From: Scalesia atractyloides
Taxonomy: Eukaryota > Streptophyta > Magnoliopsida > Asterales > Asteraceae
Assembly: GCA_947069175.1 (NCBI GenBank)
Contig: CAMTDV010000013.1
Span: forward strand, 25,981,857-26,045,856
Direction: 5' to 3'
Length of the DNA: 64,000 bases
Below the pieces are notes generated by a model. The model saw only the letters and a list, made by a program, of their open reading frames with translations, was not told where the DNA came from and searched no databases. The stretch's first letter is position 1; every line of letters starts with the position of its first letter. This document shows, in pieces, positions 25,085 to 35,205 of the stretch. Position numbers and translations under genes: made by a program.

Positions 25085-25808
25085 ATCTACTGAGAATAAA
25101 CTGCTAAGTCACACTATGAAGCTCTGGGAGAGGGTAATTGAAACTAGAATTAGAAGAGAAACTCATGTTTCTGTAAACCAATTTGGATTCATGAAAGGGA
25201 GGTCAACTACATAAGTGATACATATTTTAAGGAGATTGATGGAAAAATATAGAGCGAAGAAGCAAGATGTACATATGGTGTTTATCGACCTTAAAAAGGC
25301 ATATGACATTGTCCCACATCAACTGATTTGGGAAGTTTAGAGGGTTGAGGGCTACCTGAGAAGTATATAGACATAATTAAGGTACATATGATAGAACGGA
25401 AACTAGTGTCCGCCCGCTTGTAGAGGATACAAGCTTCTTTCCGGTGGAGGTAGGACTCCATCAAGGGTCAGCGTTGAGCCCTTTTCTTTTTGTGGTTGTC
25501 TTGAATTAGTTGTCCAAGTTAATTTAGGAGACAGTTCTGTGGTGCATTTTTTTGCATACGATATTGTTTTGATTGTAGAGACTAAACAGTGCCTAAGCGC
25601 GAGGATAGAGGAGTGGCGAGTAGCTTTAGAGGCAAGGGCCTAAAGATTAGTCGATCTAAGACTGAGTATTTATATTGTGGTTTCATTGGTGTAGCCGATG
25701 ACGATGACACCCAAATCACCATTGAGGATCAACTGGTTCCGCAGGCAACTAAATTTAAGTATTTGGGGTCGTTTGTACAAAGAGATGGTGACATAGATAG
25801 TGATGTAA
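25085..25808 (+). pseudogene. LINE (L1-type) ORF2 reverse-transcriptase fragment, part 1
   Basis: A 5'-truncated plant L1-type reverse transcriptase. Readable segments in order: SHTMKLWERVIETRIRRETH, NQFGFMKGRST, VFIDLKKAYDIVPH (RT motif A, with the FIDL.KAYD core), the GLHQGSALSPF block (about 25450) and a FAYDIVLIVE segment (about 25550) where active elements have FADD. The change of the first catalytic Asp to Tyr, stops and frame changes make it dead. It breaks at 25808 in the segment GDIDSDV and continues at 34100 after the nested LTR elements. Confidence 0.9.
25804..25808. repeat. left target-site duplication (TGTAA) of the solo LTR
   Basis: TGTAA at 25804-25808 is repeated at 34095-34099, directly outside the TG...CA ends of the insertion. 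Removing the insertion and one copy restores the LINE frame (DSDV then HRIQAG-like). Confidence 0.9.
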
Positions 25809-25904
25809 TGTAACACCCTGTAAAATCGTGTCCAATAGTATAGTGACACGTGTTGTATTTTTAATATAATCTATTAAAGACCAATAAGGACTAAAGGCGT
25901 CAAC

Positions 25905-26172
25905 ATGCTCAAGTTGAGCCTCTGAGTGACGAACCGATGTCAACATGCATAAATAATAGCCTCTGAGTGACTGATATGTCAACATGCCCAGCCTCTGAGT
26001 GATATCGGAATCAACATGCTTGTAATAAGCCTTTGAGTGATCCTTTGTGAAGTCCTAACTCTCATACGTGCCATTTGTTGGACGAGAGGGTTCAATTTTG
26101 TAAATAAGTGAAAGTTGGATAATGGAGGGACTAAAAGTATCGACATGTTAATTTATACCTCTGAGTGACCTT
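25905..26172. repeat. irregular repeats of TCAACATG...CCTCTGAGTGA in the solo LTR
   Basis: Five or more units of 45-60 bp, later more widely spaced, each with a CAACATG (or CGACATG) word followed by CCTCTGAGTGA (or CCTTTGAGTGA): around 25900, 25940, 25980, 26015 and 26140. The unit is too irregular for a recent satellite. Confidence 0.7.
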
Positions 26173-26871
26173 TTAACGAACCGAGAGCTCAACAATGTCC
26201 GGGCATAATCCCGGGTATGCCAAGTATTGGCTACGGAGGGCTAAAAGTGCTAAAAAAGTGTTTTAGAAGGCCTTTAGAGGCTTTATATAGTTCAGGGGTC
26301 AAAAGTGTCAACTTTTGAATCTGGCCGAGGGCGATCGCGGGCCGCGAGACACCTGGCCTGAGTCTCTCGCGCCCCGCGAGACAGGCTCTGATGCAGAAAA
26401 TTGTTTGGCCTTCAAGCAAAAAATGCCAAAACCATTAAAACGAAACTATGGCTTCTCTAAACTGCTATACCACATTTTAGGACACTTGTAAGCTTCTTCT
26501 TACTCCCCTAAACACCTGGCTTCACCTCCTTTGAGTTCTCCAACTATAAATAGGTATTCAAGTGTTCATTCCAACTTGCGCATTTCTTAAACATAACTCT
26601 TCTCCCTCCTCTGGAAGTTCCTAGCTGAAAGGAGCATCCAACTTAGTTCTCTTGCATTGTAGGAACCTCTTGTTAGTGTTCCTTGCTCTTGCATTTTCGT
26701 TTCTAGGCTTTTATAGCCAAAAGTCAAGCGTTTTACGGCAAACGCTTTGACTTTCGGTTAAGACCATTATGGTCCAACCATTGTTCGAAATGAACATGGC
26801 TAAGTGATCATAATTAGATGGGTGTTAGTCCCTATAAAGGGCACCACCTGAAGATCACGTTTGCTAGACCA

Positions 26872-27137
26872 ATTGACGTGTCAAAGTTATTATATTAGGC
26901 CATTTTCGGAAAAATCATAAATTGATCTTATATATGTTATGAAACCTGTTTTGACACTTAAACAAATTGGTAATAATTATTAGAACATGTATGAACATGT
27001 TCGGCTCGTCAATTTCAGTTCTAGGGTCGGTTCGCAACCGAGAGTCGCAAAGTTTGACTTCTGCTTTGACTTTCGATTCTGACCCAATTTAGATTATTTA
27101 TCTACTGATCTAAAGTTGCATTATGATCATACTATAA
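26872..27137. repeat. 266-bp solo-LTR segment duplicated on both sides of the nested element (left copy)
   Basis: ATTGACGTGTCAAAG ... ATGATCATACTATAA ends exactly at the 5' LTR. The same segment starts again directly after the 3' LTR at 32120 and runs to about 32385, where it joins unique solo-LTR sequence. The two copies differ at only a few positions. Confidence 0.88.
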
Positions 27138-28703
27138 TGTAACGCCTCGCTTTTTCGCATTCTTATTTGAGAAAATAAATATTTGTATCATAATTCGGGG
27201 CGTTAAAACATAATAAAAATATATGTGTGTGTATATATATATATATTATTAATTGTTATTCGTTATTCGTGTAATGCCTCGTATTCGAGGCATTAATCAT
27301 AATAAAATTCATATTTTATACATATTTTTTTTTCACACAACCGATCATTTAAATACGTATTTATACGCAAACCGATACAATTATACGTATAAATACTTAT
27401 ACGCACATCCTGAATACTTGAATTATAATTTTATACTTTTTATATACTCAATTAATAATATATACTCAAGAAATACTAAGAAATACACAAACCATCTTTC
27501 CACCTCATCAACCCTCTTCCACCTTCTTTAACCAATCATATTTCACCATTTTCCACCTCATTTCTCCACCAATCATCTTTTCATCCTCTTCCACCTTTTT
27601 TAACCAATCATATTTCACCCTTTCCACCTCCTTCTCCACCAATCATCTTTTCAATCCTCTTCCACCTTTTTTAACCAATCTTATTTCACCATTTTCCACC
27701 TTCTCTACCTATAAATACCAACCTCCTTCTACCATTTTCTTTACACCATTCTTCTCTCCATCTCTCTGATTCTCTCAATCTCTCTAAATCAAGAATTCTA
27801 AAAGGACACTAAGTGTTCCAACCATTATTCTCTCAACCTCTCTACTTCTCTCAAATCTTCCAAGCAAGGAAGAGAATTCTAAGAGTTCTAAAAGAAAACA
27901 CTAAGTGTTTTAAAGGAAGCTTGAAGCTCCAACCTCCAACTCTTCACGAAATCACCAAAGGAAGCTTCGCAAAACCGTGAGCATACTCGACCCCCTTTTT
28001 ACACTTTAGTGCATTTTGGGGTGCAACATGTATAAATTACAAAATTTATTTTAAACAAAATTAAATGTGTTCACAATACCAAATGTGCCATCAGTTACGC
28101 TTATGTGAGTTATATGTGTTAGTTTAAACTCGTCTATACATGCTACTTATTATGCTTGAGGTTGTTTATGCTTATTAGTTTTGACTTGTATTCTCATGAT
28201 ATCGTTATGCTTAGAATACTATGCATGCTAGTTAAGGAATTCGATTATATGCTATTGTTATGCGAAAGTGGTCTACATATTCGTGCGATTCGACTTGAAT
28301 ATATACTTATCACAATCAAAACCAACTTTTATACTTATAATTAATTTCAAACTTGTATGCTCGCCAATACTTTTGTATTGATCTATGCTTTTAATACATG
28401 TTGCAGGAATTTTGATGACAAATGGAATCTAGTAGGATTGCCTAAAAACGCATTTAAACTTTAAATACTTATTGTATTGTATTTGTTTCAAACATGTATT
28501 TTCGTTTCAATATCTTGTATTGAATCGTTATCAATGAAATGAAATTATATTTGTTACGAGTCGGGAACTAAATTTTGTATTATTTGATTTAAACTATGTA
28601 AAAAGGTAATTATTAAACACTTGACACAATTAGCGTTATGAAGCCTCTTGCAATCTAGTTTTCGTCTCATCCCGATGTTTCCGCCATCGGTTGGGTGGGG
28701 ACA
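27138..28703 (+). repeat. 5' LTR of the nested element
   Basis: 1,566 bp. U3 contains about three ~70-bp tandem units (from about 27509) with AACCAATCA and CACCAATCAT words (CCAAT-type), then TATAAATA at 27710-27717, a plausible core promoter. A perfect dyad AATGCCTCG-TATT-CGAGGCATT lies near 27273; in the 3' LTR an extra ~90 bp separates its two arms. A copy of the open frame at 28156-28344 recurs in the 3' LTR (31546-31743), so neither is a gene. Confidence 0.9.
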
Positions 28704-28706
28704 GAT

Positions 28707-28719
28707 TGGTATCAGAGCC
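28707..28719 (+). other. primer-binding site (initiator tRNA-Met type)
   Basis: TGGTATCAGAGCC directly after the 5' LTR is the standard plant primer-binding sequence complementary to the 3' end of initiator methionine tRNA. Confidence 0.93.
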
Positions 28720-30453
28720 ATAACTATACAGAATTAGGTAGAATTGTCATGTTCGACCTAGTCTATAGTTTAAGTACCATACTCTTGACCATTTGTGATA
28801 CTTGTCTAAAATGTTATTCTTTTTATCATGCTTCTCCCCCTTTTGATCCTAAAACTTACAATATGTCTTTCCTAAGACATGAACACAACACACGCTTTTG
28901 AGTATATTCTTGTTCCACAATCGAAATAACTCATCAATACAGGGGTGATTCCCGCCATTAGTGACGAGTTTCAATCCGTTTTACATGTTATTTCGCGCGA
29001 AATTCACCATCAAGTCAGGAGTGATATCCATATCTTGATGGAAGTTTCATTTCATAATCTAGTGAATTCTTTATTGACGATTCGAGATTATATCTTGATA
29101 CATTCAATAAACCATAATTTGGGGACGAAATTGTCAAGCCAGGATTGACATCCACACCTTGATGACTGGTCCCGCTCCTCAATTTTCAATCTCGCCAAAG
29201 TTTTGTATTTTTCGATCAAATTAGGGACATGTACTACCTGGAAGGGTAAAGTACCGTTAACCGCTTGGCGACGAGAGTATTATACCTATTAGGCCAAATC
29301 ATGTCTCCTTAATTCGAAAGGACTTACGAGTCACTTTGGAATAGTCGAAGTTTCTAAAACTGAAACACTCCAACATTTTAACAAGCCTCTCTTTTATGCT
29401 ATCTTACATTTTATGCTATATAATTCTTATTCCTTCATTTTTTTTTTCAATGTCACACTATATTAGAATCGAATTTATGCACGACAAACTTCGCATTTAT
29501 ACTAAATCTATTACGCAACGATTCTATAGGTGCATACTAAACATCATACTTGATTTGGGATTACTGGAACATTATATGTGATAAACTCGTTATAAAACCA
29601 CACCTTAACATGTATAGCGCTATGCGTAGTGCTATAGGAGTAGCACACCGCCCTTGAGACTTGGGGTCATGTTAAGTAAACTATTTCATACCAAGTAAAC
29701 TATTTTACACTATGATTCAACAATATTGACTAGTCAACATTGCGTACACGATGGTTTGACTTGTTTATTCACATGTTTATGTGGTAGACTCATCATTAAC
29801 TTTGATCAAGCCACACCTTAACATGTATAGCGCTTGTGTAGCGCTATAGGGGGGACGCCCGCCCGTATTCTTGAGGTCATGTTAAGTAAACTATTTTACA
29901 CCCTCTTCGTTTTAACGATGATGGGTAGTATACATTGCGGTACGCGATGGTTTGACCTGTTTATTCACATGCCAGTAATCCGTTAATCTTGGTTAAACTA
30001 AAATATACCATCTGTATTGTACACGAATGTGCAAATACGCACACTTACACTTATACTCATACTTATACAGTATACTCTCTCATACTTAAATGCAATTATA
30101 CTTATATACTTGAGACTCTATATATGCTATCATTCTCACTTGTAATACGTTAATAAACCCTAATCGTGACACGGAACGTAACATGACACCGATTAGCAAA
30201 ACAGAAGTAATATAGTATAAACATGGTGGATACGCCGCGGGTACTTCCTATATATAAGTGTTACTACCATATTACCAAACTTTCGTAAAACGTGCCATGA
30301 GAAATTCGGTGTTTCACTACTATGGTTAATACAAATTTTAATCACTCACAACCTATTTCGCGATTATACCCATACATGCTTCAAAATGCCCTATTATTCT
30401 AAAGTCTCCCTCTTAAATAAATTCCGGGACGGATTTCCTAAAGTAGAGAAAAC
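28720..30453 (+). other. non-coding internal region with a ~212-bp repeat carrying hairpins
   Basis: No gag, protease, RT or integrase motif is readable. At 29600-29815 and 29816-29960 a unit starting CACACCTTAACATGTATAGCGC is repeated. Each copy has a hairpin: TATAGCGCTA/TAGTGCTATA at 29613-29636, and a perfect 9-bp stem TATAGCGCT-TGTGT-AGCGCTATA at 29826-29848. A related copy sits in the relic at 19.2 kb. Confidence 0.7.
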
Positions 30454-32119
30454 TGTAACGCCTCGCTTTTTCGCATCCTTATTTGAGAAAATAAATATTT
30501 GTATCATAATTCGGGACGTTAAAACATAATAAAAATATGTGTGTATATATATATATTATTAATTGTTATTCGTTATTCGTGTAACTCCTCGTATCTTCGT
30601 ATTTATATTTAAAAAATGTCCGTATCCGTATTCTAATTTTAGAAACCTTACATTCGTATTTTAATTTCAATCTCACAACTTGAGGCATTAATCATAATAA
30701 AATTCATATTTTATACATATTTTTTTATTCACACAACCGATCATTTAAATACGTATTTATACGCAAACCGACACAATTATGCGTATAAATACTTATACGC
30801 ACATCCTGAATACTTGAATTATACTTTTATACTTTTTATATACTCAATTACATAATATATACTCAAGAAATACTAAGAAATACACAAATCATCTTTCCAC
30901 CTCATCAACCCTCTTCCACCTTCTTTAACCAATCATATTTCACCCTTTTCCACCTCATTTCTCCACCAATCATCTTTTCAATCATCTTCCACCTTTTTTA
31001 ACCAATCATATTTCACCCTTTTCCACCTCCTTTCTCCACCAATCATCTTTTCAATCCTCTTCCACCTTTTTTAACCAATCTTATTTCACCATTTTCCACC
31101 TTCTCTACCTATAAATACCAACCTCCTTCTACCATTTTCTTTACACCATTCTTCTCTCCATCTCTCTAATTCTCTCAATCTCTCTAAATCAAGAATTCTA
31201 AAAGGACACTAAGTGTTCCAACCATTATTCTCTCAACCTCTATACTTCTCTCAAATCTTCCAAGCAAGGAAGAGAACTCTAAGAGTTCTAAAAGAAAACA
31301 CTAAGTGTTTTAAAGGAAGCTTGAAGCTCCAACCTCCAACTCTTCACGGAATCACCAAAGGAAGCTTTGCAAAACCGTGAGCATACTCGACCCCTTTGTA
31401 CACTTTAATGCATTTTGGGGTGCAACATGTATAAATTACAAAATTTATTTTAAACAAAATTAAATGTGTTCACAATACCAAATGTGCCATCATTTACGCT
31501 TATGTGAGTTATATGTGTTAGTTTAAACTCGTCTATACATGCTACTTGTTATGCTTGAGGTTGTTTATGCTTATTAGTTTTGACTTGTATTCTCATGATA
31601 TCGTTATGGTTAGAATACTATGCATGCTAGTTAAGGAATTCGATTATATGCTATTGTTATGCGAAAGTGGTCTACATATTCGTGCGATTCGACTTGAATA
31701 TATACTTGTCACAATCAAAACCAACTTTTATACTTATAATTAATTTCAAACTTGTATGCTCGCAAATACTTTTGTATTGATCTATGCTTTTAATACATGT
31801 TGCAGGAATTTTGATGACACATGGAATCTAGTAAGATTGCCTAGAAACGCATTTAAACTTTAAATACTTATTGTATTGTATTTGTTTCAAACATGTATTT
31901 CGTTTCAATATCTTGTATTAAATCGTTATCAATGAAATGAAATTATATTTGTTACGAGTCGGGATCTAAATTTTGTATTATTTGATTTAAATTATGTAAA
32001 AAGGTAATTATTAAACACTTGACACAATTAGTGTTATGAAGCCTCTTGCAATCTAGTTTCGTCTCATCCCGATGTTTTCGTCTCATCCCGATGTTTTCGT
32101 CATCGGTTGGGGTGTGACA
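30454..32119 (+). repeat. 3' LTR of the nested element
   Basis: 1,666 bp, about 100 bp longer than the 5' LTR. The extra bases are mainly at about 30585-30680, between the arms of the AATGCCTCG dyad, plus a tandem copy of TCGTCTCATCCCGATGTTT near 32060-32100. Otherwise the LTRs are closely similar, so insertion is fairly recent. Confidence 0.9.
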
Positions 32120-32385
32120 ATTGACGTGTCAAAGTTATGATATTAGGCCATTTTTCGGAAAAATCATAAATTGAACTTATATATATTATGAAACATGTTT
32201 TGACACTTAAAACAAATTGGTAATAATTATTAGAACATGTATGAACATGTTCGGCTCGTCAATTTCAGTTCTAGGGTCGATTCGCAACCGAAAGTCGCAA
32301 AGTTTGACTTCTGCTTTGACTTTCGATTCTGACCCAATTTAGATTAGTTATCTACTGATCTAAAGTTGCACTATGATCATAATAT
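32120..32385. repeat. 266-bp duplicated flank, right copy
   Basis: Direct repeat of 26872-27137, beginning immediately after the 3' LTR end and continuing into unique solo-LTR sequence (ATATAGCATAACCCTCTGAG). Confidence 0.88.
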
Positions 32386-33330
32386 AATATAGCATAACCC
32401 TCTGAGGTTATATTACATGATCATAATCAGAATCCAAGTTTATGCGCAAGTTCCATAATTATGCCAATTTTGACAAAAATGCCTTTTTTATATAAAACAA
32501 GGTTTTAAATGGTAATGAACTTGAAAATGAGTTTCCTACTGATGTAATATTATAAGTAGGATTATTTGGGATGTTAAAAAAGTCATAAACTGAGTTTTCA
32601 AGCAGGTCCTTAAACTATGTCGATAAATGACGGTTTTTAGTCCTTGTGACTCATAAGATGATTTTAATCAATCTTTTCAAGGTAAATCATTTACCTACTG
32701 ATATATTATATTAAATAACATATTTTAAACATTTTAATCTGATTCAAATATCAGTTTTTGTAAACATCGCTTAAAAATGTCATTTTACGACATAAGCGCC
32801 TTTAAGCGCATAGTATGGTTTTAAACCATATTATTGACCAAAACTTGATGCCTACTGATTTCAAAACTTATTTTAAACATAATTACAGTAGGTACATGTT
32901 ATAAACTCAGAAACACAAATAATTTATAAACTATGTGTAAAATTACCAAAATGCCCCTTCGGTGCATAGTTTGGTCATAAAAAATAATTTACACATATAA
33001 TTGATATCCTACTGATATTAAATTATAAATAAAATATTTTTATAGAATACTCATGATTATAAACTTAAAATATGTTCAAGTTCCTTTTATACGCTATATA
33101 ATTACCGAAATGCCCTTATAAGGCATAGTTTCATTTTAAAAACCATAACGGGCATGCAAGTTGATATCCTACTGATATCTTAACTTTTTTAAAGTATAAT
33201 GGCATATAGAACTTGTCCATGACTTATCCGGTTACCCGATATCGCTATTATGCGCACCATTACGTATATGTAACTATTATACGAAATTTAACCATAACAG
33301 GTTTAACCTTGTCATTTTAGCCTCATAATC
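32350..33330. repeat. degenerate ~158-bp tandem array in the solo LTR
   Basis: The word CCTACTGAT occurs at 32535, 32694, 32851, 33008 and 33168 (steps 159, 157, 157, 160), with a related TCTACTGAT at 32351. Between occurrences the same order recurs: a cytosine-poor stretch, then AAATGCC.CTT...GGCATAGTTT and TTAAAACCATA. Steps of about 158 bp are close to one nucleosome repeat. The short frame at 33335-33580 lies beyond the array and is not a gene. Confidence 0.85.
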
Positions 33331-34099
33331 CATAATGTTTATAGTTTACCCATATTATACAAGTCAAGTACTTGTAGGGTTTAAACTACATTCTATCCGA
33401 TCATCGTTTAATCAAGCGTTATACGCAATGATCATGTACACTATTCGGTTTATAAGACCGTTAGTATTTAATGGACTAGCTTATGCCATAATCCAGACTA
33501 GAGCCTTGCCGGTAAATACTATCTGCACTTGGTACTTTTGTATACGGCTGAGTTATTTAAAAATAAAAGAAGAAGACTAGCTCAGGTAAATACTCTCGAC
33601 TTATTTTCCCTATACGGGCTTGGGATACGGTAAATTATTAACGTTTGGTCCATTGCAATGTCAAATTTCCCAAGTTAATAAAAGATTTTGGTGCCGTCTG
33701 CACTTAGAACCATTTTTAATGTTTCCTAAATGAGTCAGTTGGGTGTATTTACCAGCGTAAGCTGACGTATCTTCCAAAGGCTAATCTGCAGGTATAATAC
33801 GAAATAGGCTGGAAGCTGCTCGGTAGAGAATAAGAGGATCTTGTAAATCCTTAGATCTGGCTAAAGTCTCTTTTGTATTCTTTCTTGTACATTTTACAAT
33901 CCGCTTGTGGATCTTCTATTACGAGTCTGTATATTATTTTAGATTTCGAACATTTCGGTTTGTAATAGTAATTTTACTCCAAGACTTCCCTGTGTCGTGT
34001 TTAATTGACTATGATGTTATCAACTTACGTCACGATACTCCCCACCCGGGCCCATCGGTGTTTGGTTTTCGGGTTGGAAATCCGGGGTGTGACATGTAA

Positions 34100-34951
34100 C
34101 CCATCGCATACAGGCTGGCTGGTGTAGATGGAGGGCAGCTAGTGGGTATTGCGCGACAGGAGGTTCCCAACTAAACTAAAGGGGAATTTTACAGGGTAAT
34201 AGTTAGGCCCGCTATGCTATATGGAACAGACTGTTGGGCTATCAAGAAGACACAAGCGCGCAAGATGGAGGTAGTAGAGATGAGGATGCTGAGGTGGATG
34301 TGTAGACACACGAGGTTAGATCGGATAAGAAATGAGGTTTTTAGGGAAATATTAGGAGTGGCTAGTATATCAGATAAGATTAAGGAGGGGAAATTGAGAT
34401 GGTTTGGGCATGTGAAACGGAGGCAAATAACAACACCAGTTAGAGTAGTGGAAACTTTTATTGTGGAGGGGAGGAGAGGAAGAGGTAAACCCAAACTGAC
34501 TTGGGATGACAGATTAGGCATGATTTACTAGAGTTGCATCTTTCCGAGGACATGGTCCAAGATAGGACTTCGTGGAGGCGTAGGATTAGGGTTAAGGACT
34601 TCTAGAGGATATTGTAGTATGATCTTAGGTGTATTTTAGGGAAGTAGATTTTTCTTATTCTTTAAGTGACTTACCAGTGATTGCTTTCTTGTGTTTATGC
34701 CCAAATGATGCTGTGTGCTATTATACATGTTTTACATTATATTGTGTTACTCTCTGATCACTTTCTTGGTATTGATGATTTCTTATTTCTATATTCTTTA
34801 ACTTGGTATGTTGTTTGTTTTGGAGCCGAGTGTCTCTCTGGAAGCAACCTCTCGGGATAGAGGCAAGGTCTGTCTATATCTCACCATCTCCATACCCTGT
34901 AAATAACTTTACTATTTGTGAGACTTACTAGATATGGTTATTGTTGTTATA
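34100..34951 (+). pseudogene. LINE ORF2 fragment, part 2, and 3' tail
   Basis: Continuation of the LINE from 25808. Readable C-terminal segments include RPAMLYGTDCWAIKKTQARK, MRMLRWMCRHTRLDRIRNE, and IKEGKLRWFGHVKRR, all typical of the region after the RT in plant L1-type elements. The coding part stops near 34530. The 3' UTR-like tail contains GAAGCAACCTCTCGGGATAG and ends in a TTGTTGTTAT tail at 34951. Several frame changes; not functional. Confidence 0.9.
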
Positions 34952-34956
34952 TCTAA

Positions 34957-35205
34957 AATTTCAAAAATTCACAAGAGGTGGATAGGAGCAATTAAATTCC
35001 AATTCAGTGAGCCCAATTGTAGTTTGTATGCATGCGTGTGACCTACGAAACATTTTTATTTTTTCTTCAAGTCAAATTGTTTTTATCAGTTTAAAACAAA
35101 TGACATAGATGCCCTATAGTGTGTATGTTTTAAACTTCTATTTTTATTTTATAAATTACCAATATGATTTTTATTGTTTCTTAAAAAATATATTGTCTTT
35201 GGTCT
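34957..35205. repeat. right copy of the ~250-bp repeat flanking the LINE nest
   Basis: TTCACAAGAGGTGGATAGGA through TGTCTTTGGTCT, matching 24654-24907. It starts within a few bases of the LINE 3' tail. Confidence 0.8.

Larger units (their letters stand above)
27138..32119 (+). mobile_element. nested non-autonomous LTR retrotransposon, 5 kb
   Basis: Complete layout: 5' LTR 27138-28703, primer-binding site 28707-28719, a 1.75-kb internal region without gag or pol, and 3' LTR 30454-32119. LTRs begin TGTAACGCCTCG and end in ACA. No common 5-bp TSD is seen; instead the flanks carry a 266-bp duplication. With LTRs of 1.6 kb and no coding capacity it fits a LARD-type parasite of an autonomous family. 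Confidence 0.9.
25809..34094 (+). mobile_element. ~3.3-kb solo LTR, interrupted by a nested retrotransposon
   Basis: Begins TGTAACACCCTGTAAAATCG and ends CCGGGGTGTGACA, with a perfect 5-bp TSD. After removing the nested element (27138-32119) and one copy of the 266-bp flank duplication, about 3.0-3.3 kb remain. No primer-binding site, polypurine tract or gag/pol is present in the remainder, so it is a solo LTR left by LTR-LTR recombination. It contains a perfect dyad TCTCGCG-CCC-CGCGAGA near 26364 and two internal repeat arrays described separately. Confidence 0.85.

Noticed and set aside
28156..28344. Short open frame, repeated at 31546-31743
   Set aside because: It is present twice because it lies in both LTRs of the same element; no domain, no start context.
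24654..35205. 250-bp repeats as a giant LINE target-site duplication
   Set aside because: Far longer than any usual L1-type duplication, and the copies are strongly diverged; kept as a finding but not as a TSD call.
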